Notes under the pieces: model-generated | Told to the model about the DNA's origin: nothing | The model's database searches: none | What the model saw: the letters and a program-made list of their open reading frames with translations, nothing else | Source: Flavobacteriales bacterium | GTDB taxonomy: Bacteria > Bacteroidota > Bacteroidia > Flavobacteriales_F > PHOS-HE28 | Assembly: GCA_020437805.1 (NCBI GenBank) | Contig: JAGQVV010000001.1 | Location: forward strand, 1 to 44,120 | Length of the DNA: 44,120 nt | Direction of reading: 5' to 3' | Shown: positions 17,738-25,880 of the stretch, piece after piece | How positions within the stretch are numbered: position 1 is the stretch's first letter | How the letters are laid out: each line of letters opens with the position of its first letter | Position numbers and translations under genes: made by a program

Positions 17738-18559
17738 ATGAAACGCCTCTTGGCCATCATCCTTCCCGTGATCATGCTGGGCATTCTGCTGCTCGGTGGA
17801 TGGCTCTGGCTGCGATATTACACGCGTCATGGAGATGTCATGCGGGTCCCCGACTTGAAGGGGATGCCCTTGGCCGAAGCTGAAAGCATACTGGGATCCA
17901 GGGAGTTGAGGGCATTGGTGATCGATTCGGTCCACACCGATGAATGGGCGAAAGGTGCTGTTGTGGAGCAGGATCCAGCAGCGGGTTTGGATGTGAAGTC
18001 CGGTCGCAAGGTCTATCTCGTGGTGAATGCCACTCAGCCGAAGATGATCGACATGCCACAGCTGGTGGACCTGTCCAAACGACAGGCGATATCCGTGTTG
18101 GATATCATCGGATTGAAAGTGAAGGAACTGCAGTACAAGCCGGACCCCTGTGTGGATTGTGTGATCGCGCAATTGTACAAAGGCGAGCCCATCGCAGCTG
18201 ATGCGCGGATCCGCCGTGGCGAATCCATCACATTGGTGCTGGGCAGCGGGGACAAGGGTGAGCGCGTCCCTATACCGGACCTGGTGGGATTGACGAACGC
18301 CGAAGTGCGCATGGTATTGAACATGGCCTCATTGAACCTGGGTGTCCTGGTGGAATGCAAGGGATGCAATACCGTAGCGGATTCAGCGTTGGCGAGGGTG
18401 TGGCGACAATCTCCTGCGTCCCATGCCAATGAACGCACTTCCTTGGGGAGCGCGATCGACATTTGGCTCAATGCCGATACAACCGGTCTCCGGCCGGCTT
18501 CCGACTGGAACAACCCTGCACGCTATCATGAGATCGACTCAGTGGATGTTGTGGAATAG
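17738..18559 (+). CDS. PASTA-domain membrane protein without kinase domain
   Basis: A 273-residue protein: a short cytoplasmic N-terminus (MKR), one membrane helix at about residues 4-26, then three PASTA repeats in the periplasm (about 35-105, 108-182 and 185-250). Each repeat begins with a V-P-D-L/M-P-Q-L type motif (VPDLKGM, MPQLVDL, IPDLVGL). PASTA domains bind peptidoglycan fragments or beta-lactams and are usually attached to Ser/Thr kinases or penicillin-binding proteins; no such domain is present. Repeats 2 and 3 each carry a CxxC pair (C138/C141 and C207/C210). The gene is divergent from ddl and overlaps the T9SS protein that follows, which points to an envelope role. Confidence 0.88.
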   Translation: MKRLLAIILPVIMLGILLLGGWLWLRYYTRHGDVMRVPDLKGMPLAEAESILGSRELRALVIDSVHTDEWAKGAVVEQDPAAGLDVKSGRKVYLVVNATQPKMIDMPQLVDLSKRQAISVLDIIGLKVKELQYKPDPCVDCVIAQLYKGEPIAADARIRRGESITLVLGSGDKGERVPIPDLVGLTNAEVRMVLNMASLNLGVLVECKGCNTVADSALARVWRQSPASHANERTSLGSAIDIWLNADTTGLRPASDWNNPARYHEIDSVDVVE

Positions 18560-20795
18560 AACGCTTCCTTGCGCTTGCTTGTGCTTGATCGTCGCTGTCT
18601 CGTCCGCTCAGGACGAAGTGTTACGGGCGCTGTCCTTCAGACCCTCGGCCGATGCTCCTCGAGCCAAGGACAACATCGACCGCTTGTTCCTCTACGAGTA
18701 CGAACAACAGGAGATCCCCTTGATGGACGACTTCTCCGTTGATCGTACGCGGAAGCGCAACGCTCAGGTCGGGGATCCTGGCGTGACCTATGACCAGACC
18801 TTGTATCACTTGGCCGTGGGAGGGGCTTCGACGGCCGATATGCGGTTCAATTCGGACACCACCTTCACGTACACCATCGATGGTTCCGATCCACCGGTCC
18901 GGACGCGCGAGCCGCTTGAGAGCATAATGGTCACCCTGTTCGACCTTTCCGTGTACCCGCCTACAAGTGAGGAGGTGGAGGTTTGGCCGGCGTACAACGT
19001 GTACGACACGCTTACCTCACCACCACGCGATACGGTGTTCCTTACCTCGGTGGCCTACATCCAGGATTCCTTGCTTTTGTATTCCGTGGCACCGGAAGCA
19101 GGCACCTACCTGATGAACAACGTGGCCACACCTTTGGTCCTTTGGCAGGATGATGACGTGTACGTGAACGGATCCTATCCCATCGATCCGCCCACCATCG
19201 GCGTTGCCACGTTCGACGGGCTTGCACGTACCGGCTATCCATACGATTTCCCGAACTACTCCGCGTACGGTCAAGCCGATCATTTGACCTCGGTGCCCAT
19301 CGATCTGGAGTATCCGGCGAGCGACTCCATCTACCTGAGCTTCTTCTATCAGACGCAAGGCCTGAGCGGTGATGCCGAAGTGCAACCCATCGATAGCTTG
19401 ATCCTTGAATTCTATGCTCCATTGGAGCAGTCGTGGTACAAGGTCTGGGGTATTGGCTACGTCGACCCTGCGGATTTCCAACAAGTGCTCATTCCGATCA
19501 CGCAAGGGCGCTTCTTGAAGGAGGGGTTCCAGTTCCGTTTCACCAACTATGCCACCTTGAGCGGCTCCTTCGACCATTGGCACTTGGATTATGTGCGTTT
19601 GGCCGCACAACGCACTTTTGATGATACGCGCTTGGTGGACGTGGCTTATCTGTACCCCGAAACGAGCATCTTGCAGACCTATACGTCGGTGCCGTTCAAT
19701 CAATTCGAAGTGGCCTCATCCGCATCCATGGCCTTGTCCGTCGATGAACGGATCCGTAATCTGGACATCAATGATCGTTTCATCACCTATGGCATGACGG
19801 CGCGATCGGAGGATGGCGGGCCGACCGTGAACTTCTCGAATGGCCTGAACTCGAGCGGTAACGCGAGCCAGATATTCACCTCAACGCATGCGATCAACAG
19901 TGCACCGAACGACTTCGTGTACAACAACGACCTTTCCACGGATGCGGCTTTCTGGGATGTGAAGTTCTGGGCCAACACTACACCGGACATCAATCCGTAC
20001 AACGACACCATTCGCTTGGTGCAGGAGCTGAGCAACTACTACGCTTACGACGATGGTTCAGCCGAAGCCGGTTATGGGCTGACCGCTGCTGGCGCTCGAC
20101 TGGCCTACCGGTACGACCTCATCGGCCCTGATTCGCTGCGGGCCGTGCGCATGTATTTCAACCCTTTGGCGAACACACCTCCTGCTTTGCCACCCACCCA
20201 AGGGGTTTTCCTGCTTACGGTCTGGTCGAGTTTGGACCCCGAAGTGGTGCAGCATCAGAATGTCACCTTCTCCACGCCGGAGTATCGAATGGACGGGATC
20301 GACAAGTTCGTGGAGTATGAGCTCGATTCGGTGATCTATGTGCAGGGCACCATCTACATCGGTTGGATACAGACCAATACGGCGGCGATGAACCTGGGTT
20401 TCGACAAGAACAGGAACAACCGCACGAAGATCTTCTATCGAACGGGAGGAAGTTGGACGAATACGAGCTTCGAGGGGTCCTTGATGATGCGGCCGGTCTT
20501 TATCGCTGCGCTGGATCCGTGGGCCGGTGTTGAGGAGGAAGGAACCGTAGGTCATGGCCTGATCGTCTATCCGAACCCGGCAAGCGAGTTGTTCCGTGTG
20601 AAGGTGGAAGGAGAGGTTGCCCGGCGTTCAACCGTGGTATGCCAGGATGCCACCGGTCGACTTGTGCTGCAAGAACCCTATGTCGAGGGAGGGGCGATAC
20701 CTACGTCAGGGCTTTCTCCCGGTGTCTATGTTGTTCGGGTGAATGAGCCGAGCGGGACCAGTGTTGCGCAAGGCCGCTTGGTGGTTCAACGATGA
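18546..20795 (+). CDS. Secreted protein with T9SS type A sorting domain
   Basis: About 749 residues. The N-terminus MLWNRTLPCACLCLIVAVSSAQ is a signal peptide with likely cleavage before QDEVLRAL. The C-terminal 75 residues form a type A sorting domain (IVYPNPASELFRVKVEG, TGRLVLQ, LSPGVYVVRV, final VVQR), which directs transport by the type IX system and surface attachment. The central part is rich in beta strands and aromatic/Asp residues; I see no catalytic motif, though the FDHWHLDYVRL segment resembles jelly-roll or lectin-like strands. The ATG at 18546 overlaps the PASTA gene by 14 bases; an ATG at 18528 is an alternative that slightly lengthens the signal peptide. The RluD-type gene follows with a 4-base overlap. 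Confidence 0.85.
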   Translation: MLWNRTLPCACLCLIVAVSSAQDEVLRALSFRPSADAPRAKDNIDRLFLYEYEQQEIPLMDDFSVDRTRKRNAQVGDPGVTYDQTLYHLAVGGASTADMRFNSDTTFTYTIDGSDPPVRTREPLESIMVTLFDLSVYPPTSEEVEVWPAYNVYDTLTSPPRDTVFLTSVAYIQDSLLLYSVAPEAGTYLMNNVATPLVLWQDDDVYVNGSYPIDPPTIGVATFDGLARTGYPYDFPNYSAYGQADHLTSVPIDLEYPASDSIYLSFFYQTQGLSGDAEVQPIDSLILEFYAPLEQSWYKVWGIGYVDPADFQQVLIPITQGRFLKEGFQFRFTNYATLSGSFDHWHLDYVRLAAQRTFDDTRLVDVAYLYPETSILQTYTSVPFNQFEVASSASMALSVDERIRNLDINDRFITYGMTARSEDGGPTVNFSNGLNSSGNASQIFTSTHAINSAPNDFVYNNDLSTDAAFWDVKFWANTTPDINPYNDTIRLVQELSNYYAYDDGSAEAGYGLTAAGARLAYRYDLIGPDSLRAVRMYFNPLANTPPALPPTQGVFLLTVWSSLDPEVVQHQNVTFSTPEYRMDGIDKFVEYELDSVIYVQGTIYIGWIQTNTAAMNLGFDKNRNNRTKIFYRTGGSWTNTSFEGSLMMRPVFIAALDPWAGVEEEGTVGHGLIVYPNPASELFRVKVEGEVARRSTVVCQDATGRLVLQEPYVEGGAIPTSGLSPGVYVVRVNEPSGTSVAQGRLVVQR

Positions 20796-21886
20796 TGGAA
20801 TCCGAACAGGATAGCAGTGGCGAAGAGCAGGAGCTCTTTGAGCATCACCGCATTGTTTGTGACCCGAACCAGTCGCTGATCCGGCTGGACAAATTCCTCT
20901 TCGATCGGCTCCCGCATACATCCCGGAATCGGATCCAGATAGCGGCCAAAGCGGGTAATGTGCTGGTGAACGGCAAGGCCGTCAAGCCCAGTTTGAAGGT
21001 GAAGCCCGGCGATGAGATCAGCATCGTTCTTCCCTATCCCCAGCGTGATACGGAGATCCAGCCCGAGGACATCCCGTTGAACGTTCTGTATGAGGATGAC
21101 CACATTCTGGTGATCGACAAGCAAGCAGGACTAGTGGTACATCCCGGACATGGCAATTGGTACGGCACATTGGTGAACGCACTGTTGTTCCACTTCGGAA
21201 AGCTGCCCAGCACGCCCGGCGCCGAAATACCACGTCCCGGTCTGGTCCATCGCTTGGACAAGGATACCAGTGGGGTCATGGTGATCGGTAAAACTGAGGA
21301 AGCGCTCACCCACTTGGCCCGTCAATTCTTCGAGCGGACAAGTGATCGTCGCTACCAAGCCTTCGTTTGGGGTGATTTCGATGAGGACGAAGGCGAGATC
21401 GAAGGGCACATCGGCCGTTCCGTGAAGGACCGGACCGTGCAGGCCGTATTCCCGGATGGTGATCAGGGTAAGCACGCGTTGACGCGCTACAAGGTGATCG
21501 AACGGTTCCGCTACATCACCCTGGTGGAATGCAAATTGGAAACGGGGCGCACGCACCAGATCAGGGTGCACATGCAGTGGAAGGGGCATCCACTTTTCAA
21601 TGATGCCAACTATGGCGGTGACCGCGTGCTCAAGGGGACCACCTTCACGAAATACAAGCAATTCGTGGAGAATTGTTTCAAGATCCTTCCACGACAAGCG
21701 CTGCATGCTCGAACGTTGGACATCGATCATCCGATGACCGGAGAACGCATGCACTTCGAGAGTGAACTTCCTGCGGATATGCGGACCGTCTTGGAAAAAT
21801 GGCGGCACTACACCGCGTACAAGCCCCTTGGGAATGACGATGATGAGGAGCCCATGGACAAGGAGGCGGTGAACAACATGAAGTGA
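20792..21886 (+). CDS. rluD: RluA/RluD-family 23S rRNA pseudouridine synthase
   Basis: A 364-residue protein. An N-terminal S4 RNA-binding domain (LIRLDKFLFDRLPHTSRNRIQ, VLVNGKAVKPSLKVKPGD) is followed by the RluA-type catalytic domain with PGLVHRLDKDTSGVMV; the catalytic aspartate of RLD is D156. The C-terminal part has ETGRTHQIRVHM and HPLFNDANYGG, typical for RluD. It isomerises uridines in helix 69 of 23S rRNA, the same helix that RlmH (1-165) methylates. The C-terminus has an acidic tail (DDDEEPMDKE). The start overlaps the stop of the T9SS gene. A family member other than RluD (for example RluC) is possible. Confidence 0.92.
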   Translation: MMESEQDSSGEEQELFEHHRIVCDPNQSLIRLDKFLFDRLPHTSRNRIQIAAKAGNVLVNGKAVKPSLKVKPGDEISIVLPYPQRDTEIQPEDIPLNVLYEDDHILVIDKQAGLVVHPGHGNWYGTLVNALLFHFGKLPSTPGAEIPRPGLVHRLDKDTSGVMVIGKTEEALTHLARQFFERTSDRRYQAFVWGDFDEDEGEIEGHIGRSVKDRTVQAVFPDGDQGKHALTRYKVIERFRYITLVECKLETGRTHQIRVHMQWKGHPLFNDANYGGDRVLKGTTFTKYKQFVENCFKILPRQALHARTLDIDHPMTGERMHFESELPADMRTVLEKWRHYTAYKPLGNDDDEEPMDKEAVNNMK

Positions 21887-21930
21887 TCAGGCGTCCGATC
21901 GGCCCACGTGGAACAAGGTGGCCTGTGCTC

Positions 21931-23004
21931 TCAGTTCCTGCGCACCAACTTCCCGCTCTCCGTCCGGATGAAGCCGGGCACTGTACGGACATGACGTGGT
22001 AGCTCATGTTTTTCGAGCACCTGCATCAATGCGGTCATGATGTCGGACATCACTTCCTTTGCTGTGTTTTCCGTTTCCAACACGAGTACCACGGCTTGAC
22101 CCAAGCGTTCATCGGCAGTGGCCGTGAAGTAGTGCGGGTATGGCAGGACGGTTGCTGTCCGTGCCTCCAGTTGCTCAGGGAAGACCTTCTTTCCACCGCT
22201 CAGTATCACATTGTCCACCCGGCCCAGCCAACGAAAATGTGTGGTATCGATCAGCTCCACCAGGTCGTTGGTGATGTGCTGGGAGGTCGATAGATGAGGC
22301 GTGTAGATCACCAAACAGCCGCGCACATCAAGTCCAAAGTTCACCGGACCCAACGCACGGAACGCGTCCGACCGGTCCGGGCCGTTCAATGCTCGCAACG
22401 CCACATGGGTCAAAGTCTCCGTGCTGCCGTAGCTCTGGAAGACCTTCGTGCCGATCGTGTTCACCAGGTCCAATAGCATGGACCCCACCGGACCGCCACC
22501 GAGCAGAATGGTGTTGAACTGCGCATTGACACGCTCAGGATCCTCCTCCAATGCCCGTTGCAATTGGTGGGGCACCATTGCCGTGAACCGGAAATGCTCC
22601 TCTCGGTCCAAGTGATCCAGAATACTTCCTCGAGGGTCGATCACATGCAGGTCCAGGCCAAGGACCATGGCACGCACCACCATCATCTTTCCAGCAATGA
22701 AGCCGCATGGTAGGCAGAGTAGAGCGCGGTCCCCTTTGGTGAGGCCGAAGGTCTTCCCTGTCAAATGGGCACTCGCCAGGAGGTCCACGCGATCCAAGAC
22801 GATCCGTTTCGGTGGACCTGTCGTACCGCTCGTATGCGCGATCAGCGGACCATCGGAGGTGATCAACTCATCGATCAAACGCTGAAAGGAACAGGTCCAC
22901 TCGGCATCTTCACGGTCAATGCGCAACGCGATCGCAAGGTCCACGAGCGCATCACCGCTCAATGTCAGGCCATCCAAGGTCAGCGTATTTAGCGGGGCGC
23001 CCAT
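21931..23004 (-). CDS. menE: O-succinylbenzoate--CoA ligase (MenE)
   Basis: A 357-residue AMP-forming ligase, shorter than usual ANL enzymes (about 450-500), as is common for MenE of Bacteroidota. Motifs visible are the P-loop-like HTSGTTGPPKRI near residues 57-68, FQSYGSTETLTHVA near 205-218, and the hinge WLGRVDNVILSGGKKVFPEQLE near 275-295. The last Lys of a typical A10 motif may be that in GKLVRR at the C-terminus. It activates O-succinylbenzoate with CoA in menaquinone synthesis. The start at 23004 (MGAPLN) lies 2 bases after the stop of menC; the frame is open upstream but that region overlaps menC. Last gene of the men operon. Confidence 0.9.
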   Translation of the reverse strand: MGAPLNTLTLDGLTLSGDALVDLAIALRIDREDAEWTCSFQRLIDELITSDGPLIAHTSGTTGPPKRIVLDRVDLLASAHLTGKTFGLTKGDRALLCLPCGFIAGKMMVVRAMVLGLDLHVIDPRGSILDHLDREEHFRFTAMVPHQLQRALEEDPERVNAQFNTILLGGGPVGSMLLDLVNTIGTKVFQSYGSTETLTHVALRALNGPDRSDAFRALGPVNFGLDVRGCLVIYTPHLSTSQHITNDLVELIDTTHFRWLGRVDNVILSGGKKVFPEQLEARTATVLPYPHYFTATADERLGQAVVLVLETENTAKEVMSDIMTALMQVLEKHELPRHVRTVPGFIRTESGKLVRRN

Positions 23005-23006
23005 GT

Positions 23007-24059
23007 TCAGGCGAAAAGGGATAGGTCCCACGCGACCTCCGGACGATAACGGAGAAAGCCACGGCCAGCGAGCAGTGGTGATGGAATGTTGTTCGCATAA
23101 ACGTTCCCGGTCCCCAAACCTTGCGGCATTTCCACATCCAATGTCGCGGTGTATTGTGCGATAGCATTCAGCCCGATGCTGCTCTCCAGTGCGCTCGTGA
23201 TCCACCAGCCGATGCCGCGCTCCTCGGCAATGTCGATCCATTCCTGCGTCGCCACCCAGCCACCGACAAGGCTTGGTTTGATCACGATGTACCGTGGCTT
23301 GACATGCCTAAGCAGGTCCACTTTCAGGTCGTGGGTGTTCAGGCCGATCAGGTCCTCGTCCAACGCGATCGGAACAGGGGAGCGTTCGCACAATTCGGCC
23401 ATCACCTCATACAAGCCCGGTGCTACGGGTTGTTCTATGCTATGGATCGAAAGCCCGGCCAAGCGCTCCAATACCGGCATGGCGTTCAAATGGTTGAATG
23501 CGCCATTGGCATCCACCCGAAGGGTGATGTCGTCCGGGCTGAATTCCTTTCGTACCGCATCGAGCAGCTCCAATTCATCGTCGATCCCTATCGCCCCGAT
23601 CTTCATCTTCACCGTAGTACATCCCTTGTCGATCTGTTCCTTGATCCGGGTGCGCATGGTGTCTTTATCGCCCATCCATACCAACCCGTTGATCGGTATG
23701 GGATCCTTCCCCAGTAGGAAAGGGGAAGGGAACAGTTGCTTGGTACCGCTCACGGCCAGGTCCCGAAGGCATTGCTCCGTCGCGAATCGCACGCTGGGAA
23801 CTCCCACAAGGTCGGTGGTCAAGCGCTCGTGCCAATCATCGGTCCTGGCGCAGAGTTCCACGAGCTTGGTGCGCACATCAGCTGGGAATTCCTTGCTATG
23901 TCCGGGGAAAAGCGCGGCCTCGCCAATACCTCGGATCTGCGGATCGCGATCATCCCAAGCGATCAGGTACCAAACGGTACGCGCGTTGATCGGCCCTTTC
24001 GACGTCCCCAATTCGAAGCGTGGCTCCAGAACGTGCTCGATCCACTTGGCGTGAAGCAT
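23007..24059 (-). CDS. menC: O-succinylbenzoate synthase (MenC), enolase superfamily
   Basis: A 350-residue protein. Enolase-superfamily motifs are in order: the capping domain with GIGEAALFPGHS, the catalytic Lys strand TTVKMKIGA (KxK) near residue 150, the metal ligands LRVDANGAF, SIEQPV and IALDEDL (D, E, D), and the second catalytic lysine in YIVIKPSLVGG near 265. It dehydrates SHCHC to O-succinylbenzoate. The start ATG overlaps the TGA of menA by 4 bases. The upstream in-frame extension lies inside menA and is not expected to be translated. Confidence 0.92.
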   Translation of the reverse strand: MLHAKWIEHVLEPRFELGTSKGPINARTVWYLIAWDDRDPQIRGIGEAALFPGHSKEFPADVRTKLVELCARTDDWHERLTTDLVGVPSVRFATEQCLRDLAVSGTKQLFPSPFLLGKDPIPINGLVWMGDKDTMRTRIKEQIDKGCTTVKMKIGAIGIDDELELLDAVRKEFSPDDITLRVDANGAFNHLNAMPVLERLAGLSIHSIEQPVAPGLYEVMAELCERSPVPIALDEDLIGLNTHDLKVDLLRHVKPRYIVIKPSLVGGWVATQEWIDIAEERGIGWWITSALESSIGLNAIAQYTATLDVEMPQGLGTGNVYANNIPSPLLAGRGFLRYRPEVAWDLSLFA

Positions 24060-24949
24060 CACGCAAGGATAAGGCCGAGTGAGAATAGGATCGCAGTGAA
24101 GAAGGTGCCGAGCGCCACGCGCTTCAACTCGAGGTCCAAGGGGATCTTCCCAGCTGCATGCTGAATTCGGAACAGGTGGATCATGGGTAGGATGTACCCT
24201 ATCAACGCCAGCCACATCCACGGGCCGTGAATACCCGACCATGCCATGTGGGACAGAAGCATGAAAGGGATGAAAACAAGGAAGAAGTGGTACTGCAACG
24301 CGTTCTTCAGTCCCAAGCGAACGACCAGCGTGCGTTTGCCACACGCCCTGTCGTTCTCGATGTCCCGCATGTTGTTCAAATTCAGTACAGCTACGGAAAG
24401 AAGCCCGAAAATGAGCACGGGTCTTAGTGTGATGGCATCGAACGACCGTGAGTAGAGATAGAACGTGCCCGCCACACCCACTACTCCGAAGAACAGAAAG
24501 ACGCTCAGGTCTCCGAGGCCTGCATATCCGTATGGATTCTTGCCGAAGGTGTATTTCACGGCCGCTCCGATAGCTGACAGTCCGATCATGAGGAAAGCAA
24601 CGGTGGTCATACTCGAACCGAAGGCGAAGAAGATCAAAGCGAGACCGCTCAACAAAGCCAGTGCTCCACAGATCACCATGGCCCGTTTCATGGAAGCAGG
24701 ACTGATCGCCCCGCTTTGTACACTGCGAACAGGGCCTATGCGATCGTCGTTGTCCGTACCGTGCTCATGGTCGCCCAGGTCGTTGGCGAGGTTGCTCAGA
24801 AGTTGGAGAAGGATCGCCGTGATCAGGGCCATGCCGAATATCGCCCAGGAAAATACACCACGGTAATGCGCGAGCGCACTGCCGACCAGGATACTGCTCA
24901 CGGCCAAGGGCAACGTCCGCAACCTGAAGGCCTGGACCCAATGCTTCAT
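24059..24949 (-). CDS. menA: 1,4-dihydroxy-2-naphthoate polyprenyltransferase (MenA)
   Basis: A 296-residue UbiA-superfamily membrane protein with eight to nine hydrophobic helices. The first aspartate-rich motif is NLANDLGDHEHGTDNDD near residues 50-66, and the second is NNMRDIENDRACGKRTLVVRLG near 180-201; both bind the prenyl diphosphate through Mg ions. It attaches the polyprenyl chain to DHNA in the inner membrane. The start MKHWVQAFRLRTLPL at 24949 matches family N-termini. The gap to menB is about 46 bases and the overlap with menC is 4 bases. Confidence 0.93.
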   Translation of the reverse strand: MKHWVQAFRLRTLPLAVSSILVGSALAHYRGVFSWAIFGMALITAILLQLLSNLANDLGDHEHGTDNDDRIGPVRSVQSGAISPASMKRAMVICGALALLSGLALIFFAFGSSMTTVAFLMIGLSAIGAAVKYTFGKNPYGYAGLGDLSVFLFFGVVGVAGTFYLYSRSFDAITLRPVLIFGLLSVAVLNLNNMRDIENDRACGKRTLVVRLGLKNALQYHFFLVFIPFMLLSHMAWSGIHGPWMWLALIGYILPMIHLFRIQHAAGKIPLDLELKRVALGTFFTAILFSLGLILA

Positions 24950-24995
24950 TCCTCGCGTACCTCGGAGTTCACCTCGACCCTGCGTGGACACACGC

Positions 24996-25817
24996 TCACG
25001 GGAATTTCGGGTACTTCTGGAAGTCCGGTGCCCGTTTCTCCAAGAAGGCATTGCGTCCTTCCTGTGCCTCGTCCATGAGGTAGTACATCAAGGTCGCATC
25101 CCCGGCGAACTCCATCAGGCCGCGTTGGCCATCGAGTTCCGCGTTCAATCCACGTTTGATCATGCGCAAGGCCAATGGGCTGCGCTGCATCATGATGCGG
25201 CACCATTCCACGGTCGTGTCCTCGAGATCCGCCAAGGGGACCACCTTGTTCACCATGCCCATGTCCTCGGCTTCCTTTGCGCTGTACTGTTGGCAGAGGA
25301 ACCAGATCTCGCGGGCTTTCTTCTGGCCCACATGACGCGCGAGATAGTTGCTGCCGAAGCCGGCGTCGAAGCTGCCCACTTTCGGCCCGGTCTGTCCGAA
25401 GCGTGCATGGTCCGCGGCAATGGTGATGTCACAGACCACATGCAGCACGTGCCCACCTCCGATCGCATACCCGTTCACCATCGCGATCACCGGCTTGGGT
25501 ATCTCGCGGATCCGCTTATGCAGGTCCAGTACGTTCAGACGAGGCACACCGTCCGTGCCGATATAGCCGCCTCGTCCTTTCACGTTCTGGTCACCGCCGC
25601 TGCAAAAGGCTTTGTCGCCTTGGCCGGTGAAGACGACGACACCGATCGCGGGATCCTCGCGTGCCAGGTCCATCGCGTCGATCATCTGCGTGTTGGTATC
25701 CGGACGGAAGGCGTTGTAAACCTCCGGGCGGTTGATCGTGATCTTACCGATCCCCTCGAAGAATTCGAAGCGGATGTCGGAGTATTCCTTGATGGTCTTC
25801 CAGTCTCTCTTGCTCAT
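24996..25817 (-). CDS. menB: 1,4-dihydroxy-2-naphthoyl-CoA synthase (MenB)
   Basis: A 273-residue crotonase-fold enzyme. Visible are [14 protein letters not shown], the oxyanion-hole segment [17 protein letters not shown] near residues 80-95, [20 protein letters not shown] near 120-140 and [21 protein letters not shown] near 150-170, the last being diagnostic for MenB. It closes the ring to form DHNA-CoA. The ATG at 25817 (MSKRDWKTI) is preferred to one nine codons upstream. A 63-base gap containing a small palindrome separates it from menD. Confidence 0.95.
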   Translation of the reverse strand: MSKRDWKTIKEYSDIRFEFFEGIGKITINRPEVYNAFRPDTNTQMIDAMDLAREDPAIGVVVFTGQGDKAFCSGGDQNVKGRGGYIGTDGVPRLNVLDLHKRIREIPKPVIAMVNGYAIGGGHVLHVVCDITIAADHARFGQTGPKVGSFDAGFGSNYLARHVGQKKAREIWFLCQQYSAKEAEDMGMVNKVVPLADLEDTTVEWCRIMMQRSPLALRMIKRGLNAELDGQRGLMEFAGDATLMYYLMDEAQEGRNAFLEKRAPDFQKYPKFP

Positions 25818-25825
25818 GATATGGT

Positions 25826-25864
25826 CGTCATTCCGGGCCGTCATCCCGGCCTGGAGCAGGGACG
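25826..25864. repeat. Short palindromic, REP-like element between menD and menB
   Basis: Two near copies of a GTCATYCCGG-type unit lie in the 63-base menD-menB gap. They can form a CCGGG/CCCGG stem with a seven-base loop, and the second copy can also pair with the GGGACG downstream. It resembles short palindromic repeats dispersed in many genomes, but no second copy was noticed in this window. Confidence 0.3.
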
Positions 25865-25880
25865 TGGTCGCACCTTCACG

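Noticed and set aside
19017-19703. Antisense open frame of 228 codons opposite the T9SS gene
   Set aside because: The plus-strand gene has a signal peptide and sorting domain; the antisense frame has no recognisable features and is an effect of GC-rich codon use.
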